Source of the DNA: Arthrobacter sp. 24S4-2
GTDB taxonomy: Bacteria > Actinomycetota > Actinomycetes > Actinomycetales > Micrococcaceae
Direction of reading: 5' to 3'
NCBI RefSeq assembly: GCF_005280255.1
Contig: NZ_CP040018.1
Span: 868,001 to 932,000 of the forward strand
Length of the DNA stretch: 64,000 nucleotides
Part shown: positions 14,100 through 24,644 of the stretch, in pieces
Layout: each line of letters opens with the position of its first letter
Numbering within the stretch: position 1 is the stretch's first letter
Translations under genes and position numbers: made by a program
Notes under the pieces: model-generated
Seen by the model: only the letters and a program-made list of their open reading frames with translations
The model's database searches: none
Told to the model about the DNA's origin: nothing

Positions 14100-15515
14100 T
14101 TAGTCGTCGGCGTCGGGGTATTCGTCGATGTCCTCGTCGCCGTACCGGGACTGCTCGGTTTCCACTTCCAGGATCTTGAGCAACCCGGTGTCCGGGTTGA
14201 GCATGATCGCTGCCTCGTCGCGGCGGTGCCGGAGGATGGAGTCGATGTAGGACTGCACGGCTTCGGCCAGCGGGATGTGGCGTTCCTGCTTTTCGGACAT
14301 GTACCAGCGGTGTTCGAGGACCTCGTGGACGGCTTCGGCAGGTTCGAGCTTGCCGGAGAGGTCGCGCGGAATCGAGCGGACAATGGGCTCGAAGATCTGG
14401 CTGACCCACAGGTGGGCGCTGTATTCCTCGTCCATCGTCGGGTTGTTATCCGCGCGGAAGGAGTCCATGTCGTTGAGCAGGCGGCGCGCCTGGTTCTCCT
14501 GGGCGTCCAGTCCAGTAAGCCTCAGTAGCCGGCGCTGGTGGTGTCCGGCGTCCACCACCTTGGGCTGGAGCTGGATGGTGGAGCCGTTCTGGGTGGTCTT
14601 GATGGCGTATTCCTCAACGTCGAACCCCAGCTCGTTGAGCTTCCGGATCCGGGCGGCCACACGCCAGCGTTCGCCGATCTCGAAGGATTCCTTCTCGGTG
14701 AGCTCGGTCCAGAGGCGCCGGTAGCTGTCCATGATGAGTTCGCTGGTGGCCACCGGGTCCACCTTCTCTTCGATCAGGCCGCCGTCCAGCAGGTCCATCA
14801 GCTCACCGGCGATGTTGACCCGGGCAATCTCGAGATCGTACTCGCGCTGGCCGGTGGACAGGTCCGGGTACAGCTCGCCGGTCTCGGCATCCACCAGGTA
14901 CGCGGCGAACGCGCCGGCGTCGCGGCGGAACAGGGTGTTGGAGAGCGAGACGTCGCCCCAGTAGAAACCGATCAGGTGCAGCCGGACCATCAGCAGCGCC
15001 TGGGCGTCAATCAGACGGGTGAGCGTGTCCTTGCGCAGCATCTGGGAAAAGAGCGCACGGTAGGGCATGGAGAACTTCAGGTGGCGGGTTACCAGCACCG
15101 GGTTCAGCGGCCTGCCGTCCGGGGTGGTGCGGCCGGTGATGACAGCAACAGGCTCAACGCAGGGCACATCAAGGCGCGCCAGTTTGCGGAGCATGTGGTA
15201 CTCGTGGCGGGCCACGTGTTCCGACGTTTCCTTGATGGCGATCACGGAGCCGCCGAGGTGGGCGAAGCGCACAATGTGGCGGGAAATACCGCGGGGGAGC
15301 GCGGCCAGGTATTCAGCCGGCCAGTCCTCCAGGGCGATGTGCCACGGCAGGTCCAGGAGCTCCGGATCAGCCGCGGCGGCCGTGATGCTCAGGTTGCTGG
15401 AGACGTTGGAACTCTTGGCGTCGTTGGCGCTGGCCGCTTCAAACCGAGGCAGTTTGCCGATCTGGCCGTAGTCGGTGGGTTCGTCGTGCCATTGGGCGTT
15501 ACTGTCCTCGGTCAT
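14100..15515 (-). CDS. DUF4032 domain protein, kinase-like fold
   Basis: A 471-aa actinobacterial protein with an N-terminal kinase-like region and a C-terminal DUF4032. Residues consistent with a Kdo/WaaP-type kinase core are visible: the possible ATP lysine in VIAIKETSEHV, a possible catalytic-loop equivalent in GFYWGDVSLSNTLF, and DAETGELYPD in the place of a DFG motif. The C-terminus is very acidic. It stands alone and is convergent with the oxidase. Substrate and role are unknown. Confidence 0.82.
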   Translation of the reverse strand: MTEDSNAQWHDEPTDYGQIGKLPRFEAASANDAKSSNVSSNLSITAAAADPELLDLPWHIALEDWPAEYLAALPRGISRHIVRFAHLGGSVIAIKETSEHVARHEYHMLRKLARLDVPCVEPVAVITGRTTPDGRPLNPVLVTRHLKFSMPYRALFSQMLRKDTLTRLIDAQALLMVRLHLIGFYWGDVSLSNTLFRRDAGAFAAYLVDAETGELYPDLSTGQREYDLEIARVNIAGELMDLLDGGLIEEKVDPVATSELIMDSYRRLWTELTEKESFEIGERWRVAARIRKLNELGFDVEEYAIKTTQNGSTIQLQPKVVDAGHHQRRLLRLTGLDAQENQARRLLNDMDSFRADNNPTMDEEYSAHLWVSQIFEPIVRSIPRDLSGKLEPAEAVHEVLEHRWYMSEKQERHIPLAEAVQSYIDSILRHRRDEAAIMLNPDTGLLKILEVETEQSRYGDEDIDEYPDADD

Positions 15516-15580
15516 GTGCCAATTCTTCCGTACGTAGGGGCGGGCTGCCTAAACAAAGTGACGAACCCACGCTTAAATCA

Positions 15581-15616
15581 CGACGGCGGCCCGTCCAGTG
15601 AGGAGGGCCGCCGTCG
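15581..15616. terminator. Hairpin between the MsiK-like gene and the DUF4032 gene
   Basis: A 12-bp perfect stem (CGACGGCGGCCC at 15581-15592 with its complement at 15605-15616) lies in the gap between the ATPase stop and the DUF4032 start. It probably ends the ATPase transcript. Confidence 0.7.
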
Positions 15617-15687
15617 GTCAGTGCAGTGTTGGGCCGTCAGGCGGTTGCGGCGTGCGCAACCCCCTGATTCAGCCTCCGCATCCGGTA

Positions 15688-16770
15688 CTAGTCGCCGAGG
15701 CGCAGGCCGGTCTTGGTGTCGAACAGGTGTACGTGGCCGGACTGGGGGCGAACGTAGATGGACTCACCCTTCATCGGGGGCCTGCGGCCGTCGACGCGGG
15801 CCACGATGTCGTGGCTCTTGCCGTCAAGCGTGGTGTGGCCGTAGACGTAGGCATCGGCGCCGAGTTCTTCGACGACGTCAACCTCAACCTGGAGACCCTC
15901 ACCTGCGGCGACCTGCTCGAGGTCCTCCGGGCGTGAACCGAGCGTGACAGTGGCGCCGTGAGCCTCTTCGAGGATATTGCGGGGAACCGGGTAGACGGTT
16001 CCGCCGAACTGGACGCCGCCGTCGACGACGGGGAGTTCCAGCAGGTTCATGGCGGGGGAGCCGATGAAGCCGGCAACGAAGACGTTCTTGGGCTTGTCGT
16101 AGAGGTTGCGCGGGGTGTCAACCTGCATCAGCAGGCCGTCCTTCAGCACAGCCACACGGTCACCCATGGTCATAGCCTCGACCTGGTCGTGGGTCACGTA
16201 GACGGTGGTGACGCCCAGGCGGCGGGTCAGGGATGCGATCTGCGTACGGGTCTGCACGCGGAGCTTGGCATCAAGGTTGGACAGCGGCTCGTCCATGAGG
16301 AAGACCTGCGGGTTACGCACGATGGCGCGGCCCATGGCAACACGCTGGCGCTGACCGCCGGAGAGTGCCTTCGGCTTGCGGTCCAGGTACGGCTCGAGGT
16401 CAAGAAGCTTGGCTGCTTCGCGGACACGCTCGGCGCGCTCTTCCTTGCTGACGCCGGCGATCTTCAGCGCGAAGCCCATGTTGTCCGCAACGGTCATGTG
16501 CGGGTACAGGGCGTAGTTCTGGAAGACCATTGCGATATCGCGGTCCTTCGGCGGAACGTCGGTGACATCGCGGTCACCAATGAGGATGCGGCCTGCGTTG
16601 ACGTCCTCAAGACCTGCAAGCATGCGCAGGGAGGTGGACTTGCCGCAACCGGAGGGTCCAACGAGGACCAGGAATTCGCCATCGGCGATGTCGATGTTGA
16701 GCTTATCGACGGCGGGCTTTTCTGTGCCCGGGTACAGACGCGTAGCGTTATCAAAAGTAACTGTAGCCAC
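15688..16770 (-). CDS. msiK: Sugar ABC transporter ATPase, MsiK/UgpC type
   Basis: A 360-aa cytoplasmic ATPase that powers carbohydrate ABC importers; in streptomycetes MsiK serves several sugar uptake systems. Walker A GPSGCGKST, signature LSGGQRQRVAMGRA and Walker B VFLMDEPLSNLD are intact, with a C-terminal TOBE/regulatory domain from about residue 240. GTG 16770 (MATVTFDNATRLYPG) has GGGA about 9 bases upstream and is preferred over GTG 16788. No permease or binding protein is adjacent, which fits a shared ATPase. A hairpin just before the ribosome site may be regulatory. Confidence 0.9.
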   Translation of the reverse strand: MATVTFDNATRLYPGTEKPAVDKLNIDIADGEFLVLVGPSGCGKSTSLRMLAGLEDVNAGRILIGDRDVTDVPPKDRDIAMVFQNYALYPHMTVADNMGFALKIAGVSKEERAERVREAAKLLDLEPYLDRKPKALSGGQRQRVAMGRAIVRNPQVFLMDEPLSNLDAKLRVQTRTQIASLTRRLGVTTVYVTHDQVEAMTMGDRVAVLKDGLLMQVDTPRNLYDKPKNVFVAGFIGSPAMNLLELPVVDGGVQFGGTVYPVPRNILEEAHGATVTLGSRPEDLEQVAAGEGLQVEVDVVEELGADAYVYGHTTLDGKSHDIVARVDGRRPPMKGESIYVRPQSGHVHLFDTKTGLRLGD

Positions 16771-16787
16771 AGTTATCAATCCCTTCA

Positions 16788-16887
16788 CCGGCAGGTACGT
16801 GCCGGACGATCCGTTGTGAATGGTTCATGTTTGTTCAGTTATCCACGGTTTCTCAGCCGTGTACTCCCCGGCCGAAGCCGAGGAGTA
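16788..16887 (-). promoter_or_regulatory. Leader hairpins before the MsiK-like gene
   Basis: Two stems occur in the leader. One is CCGGCA/TGCCGG (16788-16805), immediately before the Shine-Dalgarno. The other is TACTCC-CGGC/GCCG-GGAGTA with a UUCG loop (16862-16887). An RNA motif called msiK has been described upstream of such genes in Actinobacteria, with a hairpin near the ribosome site. I cannot confirm that this is the same motif. Confidence 0.4.
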
Positions 16888-17017
16888 TCGCGTGACGCCG
16901 CACGGTGTCTGTGCGCCACATCACAACCAAGAGTATGTCAGATTTTATTCGCTTGGGTGCAAATGTTACGGAGCTCACATGTGAGATCGGTAACCCGGGG
17001 CCGCGAGGGCAGGCAAG

Positions 17018-17816
17018 TCAGGCCACTGCAATGGTGCGTTCGCGGAGCAGTGCCTCGAGGAGTTCGGCAATGTGAATGGGCGCTTCAACCCGGAACTGCG
17101 CCTGGGTAAAGTCCAGCCCGACTTTCACGCCCACATCGCCCGGGTACAGCCGGCCGAGAGCGTCTTCGTCAGTGGTGTCATCCCCGGCGAACACCACCGC
17201 CGTAGCCCCAGTGGCCTGGCGGAGGAAGGCCATTCCCTCGCCCTTGGACGCATGGACCACGGACGTCTCGAGCACGCGGTTGCCGTTCTTCAGGTACACA
17301 TCCGGGCGGTCCTGCAGGACAGCCCTGGCGGCGGCGACCGCGTCCTCTGCGACGTCGTCGGCGGCCAGTCGGGTGTGGAGGACAACGCCGGCAGGCTTGT
17401 CCTCAAGCAGCGTGCCCGGGGCCTGCTCCACGATCTCCTCGAGGGTGCGGCGGACGTCAGCCAGCAGGGTCAGCTGGTCAGGGTCCAGGGTCAGCTCGGT
17501 TGAACCGGGCCCCAGCCAGGCTTCCGCTCCGTGGCTGCCGATCAGCAGGGTCTCCCGGGGCGGCGAGGCGACCGCCCGTAGGCTCCCCAGCGCGCGGCCG
17601 GAGATGAGTGCCGTCGTCGTCCGCGGAAGGGCGGCGAGTGCGGCAAAAGCGGCAGCGGACCGCGGAAGCGGGCGGGCATCGGCAGCGTGGTCAACCAACG
17701 GGGATATGGTCCCGTCAAAGTCCATGGCCACAAGGAGATGCTCGGTGGCGGCAACCTTGCGGATGGCTTCCAGGAGTTCGGGCGGGAGGCTCAGGGGCGT
17801 CGTTCCCGGGGCGGCG

Positions 17817-17830
<14 letters not shown>
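17018..17830 (-). CDS. otsB: Trehalose-6-phosphate phosphatase
   Basis: Removes phosphate from trehalose-6-phosphate, the last step of OtsAB trehalose synthesis. The 270-aa HAD protein carries VAMDFDGTISPLVDH (nucleophile DxD), ALISGRALGSLR and FAGDDTTDEDALG (motif IV). Its ATG overlaps the end of otsA by 14 bases, showing translational coupling in a two-gene operon. Confidence 0.93.
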
Positions 17831-19319
<1,489 letters not shown>

Positions 19320-19499
19320 TGGTGCCCCCTGCGGTTGCTATTGGCTTGGAGTCAACCCTAGTCGGACGGAATCTTCCGGGCTATTCGTCCGTTGGGCAGG
19401 CTGACGGAAACTTGAAGGCGCAAGCTCTCAGGTTTCTCCCCTAAAATGATGAAGTTGCCACTGAGTGGACCGCACCTGGCCGATCGACACGAGGAACTG

Positions 19500-20390
19500 A
19501 TGAGCCCCGCAAACGAACCCCGCAAGTCCAAAGCAGAACGCACTGCCGAGGCCCGCGAGAAAGCCCGTGAGATCCGTGAGGTGCAGCTGAAGAAGGACAA
19601 ACGCAACAAGCTCCTCGTCGGCTGGGGCATTGTGGTGGCCGTGGTGGCCATCCTCGCCATCGTGGCCCTCGTAGTCAGTACAAACCTCAGGAACAACGCT
19701 CCGGTGGCTGATCAGGGGCCCACCCCGGCCAACGGCAACGTTCACGGCGGTGTGACCCTGCTGGCCAATTCCGCGGTGGTGAAGTCCGACCCCGCCACCG
19801 TCAATGTGGCCGACCTCCCGGCCAAGCCCGCAACGGCCCCGGCCGAGGTCAAGGCTCCCGGCGCTGACGCCGAAGCAGGCAAGCCGGTAAAGGTGGTCGT
19901 CTACATCGACTTCATCTGCCCCGTCTGCAAGAAGTTCGAAGCCACGTACAACGAGCAGCTCACCAGCCTGCGCAACGAAGGCAAGATCTCGCTGGAATAC
20001 CGGCCGCTCGGCTTCCTGGACCAGCAGTCCACCACCAATTACTCCTCGCGGGCAGCGAACGCGGCAGCCTGCGTGGTCAATGAATCGCCGGAGAAGTACT
20101 CAGACTTCGTGAACATGCTCTTCGACAAGCAGCCGGCAGAAGGCAGTGCCGGCCTCTCGGACAATGAGCTGAAGAAAATGGCCACGGACGTGGGTGCCAA
20201 GAGCATCGACTCCTGTGTGGACGGGAAGACATACCGGCCGTACGTAAAGTACGTCACGCAGGAAACGGCCGCCATTGGAGTGACCGGCACCCCGAGCGCC
20301 TTTGTGGACGGCAAGCAGTGGGGCAAGGGCGACTCCGCCAACACTGACCTGATCCCCTTCATCCAGGCTGCGATCGACGCCAAGGGCTAA
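19500..20390 (+). CDS. Membrane-anchored DsbA-like thioredoxin-fold protein
   Basis: A 296-aa protein with a highly charged N-terminus (about 1-37), one transmembrane helix (about 39-60) and an outside thioredoxin-like domain. The redox motif DFICPVCKKFE puts Cys near 140 and 143, and a cis-Pro loop TGTPSAFVDG is present. It is likely a disulfide oxidoreductase for exported proteins, similar to actinobacterial DsbA/MdbA proteins. ATG 19500 follows GAGGA and is chosen over an in-frame ATG at 19446, whose 18 extra residues look non-coding. A strong terminator follows. Confidence 0.9.
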   Translation: MSPANEPRKSKAERTAEAREKAREIREVQLKKDKRNKLLVGWGIVVAVVAILAIVALVVSTNLRNNAPVADQGPTPANGNVHGGVTLLANSAVVKSDPATVNVADLPAKPATAPAEVKAPGADAEAGKPVKVVVYIDFICPVCKKFEATYNEQLTSLRNEGKISLEYRPLGFLDQQSTTNYSSRAANAAACVVNESPEKYSDFVNMLFDKQPAEGSAGLSDNELKKMATDVGAKSIDSCVDGKTYRPYVKYVTQETAAIGVTGTPSAFVDGKQWGKGDSANTDLIPFIQAAIDAKG

Positions 20391-20416
20391 TTCAGTCCCT
20401 GTCCCACACCTGAGTG

Positions 20417-20464
20417 CTGTGGCCCGGATCCGGAACAATCCGGAACCGGGCCGCAGCCGTTTTT
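20417..20464 (+). terminator. Terminator after the DsbA-like gene
   Basis: The stem CTGTGGCCCGG...CCGGGCCGCAG (20417-20455) ends in TTTTT at 20460-20464, a textbook intrinsic terminator. Confidence 0.88.
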
Positions 20465-20552
20465 ACCCGTGGGGCGTCCTTGGGCTAACCTTATCTAGCA
20501 CTGCATCAAGCACCGCCCGTTGTGCCTGATCCGTCAGGCAAAAAGCAGGCAC

Positions 20553-20626
20553 GCCTCCTTAGCTCAGTTGGCCAGAGCACCGCTCTTGTAAAGCGGGGGT
20601 CGTCGGTTCGAATCCGACAGGGGGCT
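20553..20626 (+). tRNA. tRNA-Thr (TGT anticodon), 3' half replaced by island
   Basis: A full cloverleaf: acceptor GCCTCCT with AGGGGGC, D arm AGCTCAGTTGGCCAGAGC, anticodon stem CCGCT/AGCGG around loop CTTGTAA (anticodon TGT at 20587-20589), and T arm GTCGG-TTCGAAT-CCGAC. CCA is not encoded. The acceptor has one G-U pair, whereas the repeat copy at 27414-27454 reads AGGAGGC and would pair perfectly. The 3' half is therefore probably imported by the integrated element. Confidence 0.95.
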
Positions 20627-20628
20627 CC
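20588..20628 (+). repeat. attachment-site repeat, tRNA-side copy
   Basis: Forty-one bases from the anticodon to just past the tRNA 3' end are repeated directly at 27414-27454 with one mismatch (20622 G, 27448 A). Direct duplication of a tRNA 3' half is the signature of site-specific integration by a tyrosine recombinase. Confidence 0.9.
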
Positions 20629-20681
20629 GATTGTGGGTCTGACGCGAAGATTCCCTTCCTCGTCAGGGGACCCGCGTTTTG

Positions 20682-21917
20682 TTACCCCGTCCGATCGAGG
20701 GTGACCTGGTAGCCCATGGCCTCGAGTTGGTGGAGTGCGCGGTTCTTGGCGCGTTCGGGGTGGAGACGGGTGAAGAAGTCTGCACCGGGGTCCTCGTAAA
20801 GGGTTCCGTAGCGGCCCATGTGCCAGATCGCGATGAGCATGGTGTGTTGGATCGCAACGTTGGCTTTCATGGGTCCTCGCCGCGACGCAATTCGGCGGTA
20901 GCGGGCGCCGAGGTAGGTGCCGGGGTTCTGTGCGCACGCCACCGCGGCAGCGCCGAGCGCTCCTTGGAGATAGGGGTTTCCGGGCCGGGTCCTGGTCGAC
21001 TTGACTCGTCCGGCGGACTCGTTGTGACCCGGCGTGGTCCCGGCCCACGACGCGAGGTGCCCGGCAGTGGCGAACCTGGTCATGTCCGCGCCGGTCTCGG
21101 CGACGACGACGTCGGCGACGAGGGGGCCGATGCCGGGGATGGTGGCGATCAGGTCCCGGAATCCCTGAAAGGGTGCGATCACCACCTCGATCCGGGCGGT
21201 GATGTCCTCGACCGCCCTCGTGTGCCGGTCGATCAGGTCCAGATGTACCCGCGCCAGGAAACCGTGGTGTTCGGTGAACCGGCCAGTCAGCGCCTCGGTC
21301 AACGCCGGGATCTTCGAGCGCAGCCGCCGCTTGGCGAGGTCGGCCAATGCGGCGGGCTCGTCTTGCCCCGCGATCATCGCCTCGAGCATCGCCCGTCCGG
21401 AGACGCCAGTGATGTCGGAGGCGACCGAGGACAGTTTGATGCTGGCGTCCTCGAGCAACTTCTCGAGCCGTTGGATCTCCCGGCCACGTTCCCGGGTGAT
21501 CGCGGTCCGGGCCCGGGTCAGATCGCGCAACTGGCGGATCGGCTCCGGGGGCACGAACGACCCACGCACCAGGCCGTGTGCGCCAAGCTGGGCCAGCCAC
21601 GTCGCGTCGGCGACATCGCTCTTGCGGCCAGGCAAGTTCTTGACGTGCCTGGCGTTGACCAGCATGACCTCGAACCCGGCGTCCTCAAGGAGGTAGTAGA
21701 ACGGCTTCCAGTAGTCCCCGGTGGCCTCCATCACCGCACAGGTGACCTGCTCGGCGATTAGATGCTCACGCAGGGCCAGGACCTGGTTCGTGGTCGAGCC
21801 CCACGTCGTGACCGTCTCAACAGTCTTGCGACGACCAACACCGGCGACCCGGACGCAGACCTTGGCGTCCCTCTTGGACACGTCCAGACCAGCACACCGG
21901 CCATGCACCACTTCCAT
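20682..21917 (-). CDS. IS110-family transposase (DEDD)
   Basis: A 411-aa recombinase. The N-terminal RuvC-like DEDD domain shows GLDVSKRDAKV, AVMEATGDYWK and RKSDVADATWLAQL. The middle is helical. The C-terminal Tnp20 domain has a helix-hairpin-helix (IATIPGIGPLVADVV) and ASWAGTTPGHNESAGR, with the probable catalytic Ser. ATG 21917 has AGGTGG upstream and is preferred over GTG 21926. It looks full length. This family is guided by a bridge RNA encoded by the element itself. Confidence 0.93.
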   Translation of the reverse strand: MEVVHGRCAGLDVSKRDAKVCVRVAGVGRRKTVETVTTWGSTTNQVLALREHLIAEQVTCAVMEATGDYWKPFYYLLEDAGFEVMLVNARHVKNLPGRKSDVADATWLAQLGAHGLVRGSFVPPEPIRQLRDLTRARTAITRERGREIQRLEKLLEDASIKLSSVASDITGVSGRAMLEAMIAGQDEPAALADLAKRRLRSKIPALTEALTGRFTEHHGFLARVHLDLIDRHTRAVEDITARIEVVIAPFQGFRDLIATIPGIGPLVADVVVAETGADMTRFATAGHLASWAGTTPGHNESAGRVKSTRTRPGNPYLQGALGAAAVACAQNPGTYLGARYRRIASRRGPMKANVAIQHTMLIAIWHMGRYGTLYEDPGADFFTRLHPERAKNRALHQLEAMGYQVTLDRTG

Positions 21918-22260
21918 CACTGCCACCTGCTTCCCGTCGACGGATCATTCGGTGTCCATCGCGGGGAGGGCAGGGAGATTCAGAAGTCTGACGCTCGGGC
22001 TCGAAGGCACCAATCCACGGTTCCCGTGGAAGCCCTCCACCCCCATGCTGACCTACAGGCTCCAAGGCACTACAGAGGATTCGGGGTCGACCGCAACGAA
22101 CACGACCAGTCTCACACCGCGGGTCACCGCGTGACCACAGCAGAACGCGACGCCCCCGAATCTTCGCTCACCATGGTGAGCCGGAGGCGCCGCATTGCTG
22201 ACCTGCGGTTTTAGCCCCCGCAGGCCTTCGGTGCCCGTTAGCCGATCCCTCACCAGACAT
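21918..22260 (-). ncRNA. Probable bridge-RNA region of the IS110 element
   Basis: This non-coding stretch upstream of the transposase is where IS110-group elements transcribe a structured bridge RNA with target and donor loops. A clear hairpin, CCTGCGG/CCGCAGG, lies at 22202-22224. I could not trace the loops by eye, so this is placement by family knowledge, not by recognised structure. Confidence 0.35.
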
Positions 22261-22415
22261 TTGAGATGGCAATTATTGTCCACGGGCCGCCACGAGATTG
22301 CAGCGACTGTACGGGGTAGTGTCGACTGCGCGTTGTCCACGGAATGCGGCAACACGATGGCGCTTCCTGCCCGTCGGGCTAGTGCCAGCGTGCAACAGGA
22401 TAGCGGCGCTGTAGG

Positions 22416-22901
22416 CTAGCGAGGCTCGGGACCTCCGAGCCGGGGGACGGAGAGGTCCCCATAGTTGACGCCGATCGACCGCCCCCGCGCGAAGTGGGCG
22501 TTGGCGATTTCACTGAGTTCCCGGCTGCTCTTCTCTGGGCAGGTCAGCCGGATCCACTCGTAGTCCCACTCCTGCATGTCCCGTATGTGGCGGACCTGTT
22601 TGGTGGCGCGCATCTGGACCGCGAGATCTTCACTGACGAGGGCCGGGCTGAGCGGGGTCATGACCGGTCGGGGCTTGGGTGGACGGGCCGACTTGGGCGA
22701 GCGCGCCCTGGCCGGAGGGGGCGGGGTCCTGGCGAAGCGGACGATTGCCACGGTCAGCGCAACCACACCGAGAGCAATCAGGAGAACCCACCAGTACTGG
22801 ATGAGGAGCCCGATCGCGCCGAGGGCGAGGAAGATGCCGAAGGGGACACACCCGACGGCGCCAGCGCCCGCGCTACTTGAGCGACGATGGTTGGTTGCCA
22901 T
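22416..22901 (-). CDS. Hypothetical small membrane protein
   Basis: A 161-aa protein not recognised. It has two likely membrane helices (about residues 17-35 and 38-53), a proline/basic linker (about 60-80) and a soluble C-terminal half with charged helices (MQEWDYEWIRLTCPEKSS). The ribosome site is weak (AGG directly before ATG). It is island cargo between the IS element and a GNAT gene. Codon use is GC-rich and coherent, which supports it being real. Confidence 0.6.
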   Translation of the reverse strand: MATNHRRSSSAGAGAVGCVPFGIFLALGAIGLLIQYWWVLLIALGVVALTVAIVRFARTPPPPARARSPKSARPPKPRPVMTPLSPALVSEDLAVQMRATKQVRHIRDMQEWDYEWIRLTCPEKSSRELSEIANAHFARGRSIGVNYGDLSVPRLGGPEPR

Positions 22902-23519
22902 CCTGCAGGATCCCGCCTGGCGCCGACAATCTGTGAGGGCAGAAGTGCTCGAGGGCCAGCGAGCTTGATTTCACGCTCTGCTTCATCGGTCGCGAGCCCC
23001 CGCAATTACAGTTTGGGGGATGGTGAGCATTCTCGGCGCGTTGCGGTCCGACGTGAGGTGAATGGGCAGTCTCTTCACTTGTGGGTTCCTCCCGTGGAGT
23101 AATTGAACGTCAACGTCACTTTCGCATCGTGCCCGAGGCATGTCATGCGTATCTACTACTCGACTTGGCGGGGACCCGTGTGGAGACTACGGGATCAGTA
23201 CTCAGATCGAGCCGGCCTGCCGCGTGATGGTCCAAGGCGTCAGAGAGCCACGGACATGCAGTCATGGCGATTCTTCGCAAGGCTTCAGCTCTCGACTCGA
23301 GAGAAAAATCGCGATGCCCGATAGCCGGTGCCTCACCGGACACCCCTGCCTCCACCGCAGCCTGTGTCAGTTTCCGGACTCGTCTGCACAGAATGTCCGA
23401 AGCCGCCTGCACAACTCTGAGTGTTGGGGGTTGGGGTCCCGTGTCTTCCGCTCGCGGGCACCAATGCCGGACACTATGTTCAACGGTGTCATCCGCACAC
23501 CCGGAAAGGCAGCGACAGC
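22902..23519. other. Gene-poor stretch of the island
   Basis: About 620 bases in which I see no supported gene, RNA or terminator. Short open frames here overlap each other on both strands and have no ribosome sites. It is probably decayed DNA. Confidence 0.5.
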
Positions 23520-24023
23520 ATGCCCGCTTTGATCACCCTGGTTGCCTTGACCGGCCACCAAAACACCACGCCGGCACTCACCCCTGTCCGGCCGCTGGAA
23601 CCCCATGATCTTCCCGAACTGACCACTCTGCACAGGCACGCTTACGCCGGTGGACCGGCGCAGACGCGTGGCGGGGACACCGCTGGGTTCGACGCACCCG
23701 TGGACGGGGGGCTCGGGGAGACCATTGAGAGAGCCTCCCTCGTGACTTCCACCCCTGATGGGCAAATCACTGCCGCCATCATCGTCACCGAACGCAACGG
23801 TGAAGCAGTCATCGCGGAACTCTTCACACATCCCGATCACCGGCGCCAAGGCCTGGCTGAGGAACTCCTCCGACACTGCATCCACACCCTGCACACCCTG
23901 GGCCTGACCACAGTGACGGTCACCGTGGAGGACGACAACGCAGCGGCCCTGGCGCTTTACCTCTCCAGAGACTTCCGCCGCCTCACCGACGATGACACCG
24001 ATGGCTACACCGACTACGACTGA
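23520..24023 (+). CDS. GNAT family N-acetyltransferase (island cargo)
   Basis: A 167-aa acetyl-CoA-dependent acyltransferase. The start is ATG 23520 behind GGAAAGG. The N-terminal 20 residues are variable. Motif A is ELFTHPDHRRQGLAEELL, then VTVEDDNAAALALYLSRDFRRL. The C-terminus is acidic (DDDTDGYTDYD). The substrate is unknown; small GNATs on islands often modify antibiotics or toxins, but nothing here shows that. Confidence 0.82.
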   Translation: MPALITLVALTGHQNTTPALTPVRPLEPHDLPELTTLHRHAYAGGPAQTRGGDTAGFDAPVDGGLGETIERASLVTSTPDGQITAAIIVTERNGEAVIAELFTHPDHRRQGLAEELLRHCIHTLHTLGLTTVTVTVEDDNAAALALYLSRDFRRLTDDDTDGYTDYD

Positions 24024-24158
24024 ACAGGCGGCCGAAAACGCCGTTTATTCCCCGGACCCCTCGCCGGTAGTGGCTGGGCCGGAACGGTTTGTATCCGGAA
24101 GTGTCCGCTGACGTGCATCAGCAGCAGTTCAACCAATGGTGGAGCGACTACAAAATGA

Positions 24159-24644
24159 GCCCTGGCATCGTATAGGACGTGGAGTCAGCAGCCGAACAGT
24201 GATAATCCGTTCAAGCTCGCATGCTGGATCGACTCGGGAGCATTCGCGGAGGAAATCGACCTTGCGTGGCCCCGCGGAGAGGTTCCTAAGGACCTTTCGG
24301 ATCTCTGGACCGTCACACGGGAAGCCTGGCTGTTCGAGGACGTCGAGTATGGCCAGTGGGGCCTTCACCTACTGAACGCTCAGGCATGCGCCGATCGCAC
24401 CGCCGCCGAGCGTGCTGAACGCCCCGATGATTTCGCCTCGTATGACATCGTGATCGGAGAGTTTCTCGGAGACTCCGAGTTGCTCGTCTGTGCCCCGTCG
24501 GAGGATGTCGACCGCAGGTACTTGATCGCGCTCCCGCTCGATCCGAGGAATGACTGGTCCGCAGCGGGTTCCTCAGTCTCGGAGGTGCTCGATCGCTATC
24601 TCGCGAGCGAGGGTGAGAAGTACTGGGAGTCGGGACAGTCGTAA
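24159..24644 (+). pseudogene. SMI1/KNR4 (SUKH) family protein, N-terminus lost
   Basis: The frame is open from 24159 to the stop at 24644, but the first usable start is GTG 24450, deep inside the domain. The translated frame includes PKDLSDLWTVTREAWLFEDV, EYGQWGLHLL and DIVIGEFLGDSELLV, matching the SUKH pattern (W-x-x...GEFLGDS..LL). SUKH proteins often act as immunity proteins against toxins. No cognate toxin gene is visible nearby. The missing N-terminus suggests truncation or frameshift. Confidence 0.6.

Larger units (their letters stand above)
20640..22260 (-). mobile_element. IS110-family insertion sequence, ends approximate
   Basis: One transposase gene with non-coding flanks. IS110 elements lack clear terminal inverted repeats, so the ends cannot be fixed by eye; the limits given are estimates. 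The longer non-coding flank (21918 to about 22260) lies upstream of the transposase, where IS110-group elements encode their bridge RNA. It sits next to the tRNA-side repeat. Confidence 0.55.

Noticed and set aside
20506..21600. A 364-aa frame overlapping tRNA-Thr and the transposase
   Set aside because: It is a mirror frame of the IS110 transposase that runs through the tRNA.
22902..23519. Overlapping short frames in the island gap
   Set aside because: They overlap on both strands, lack ribosome sites and show no shared motif.
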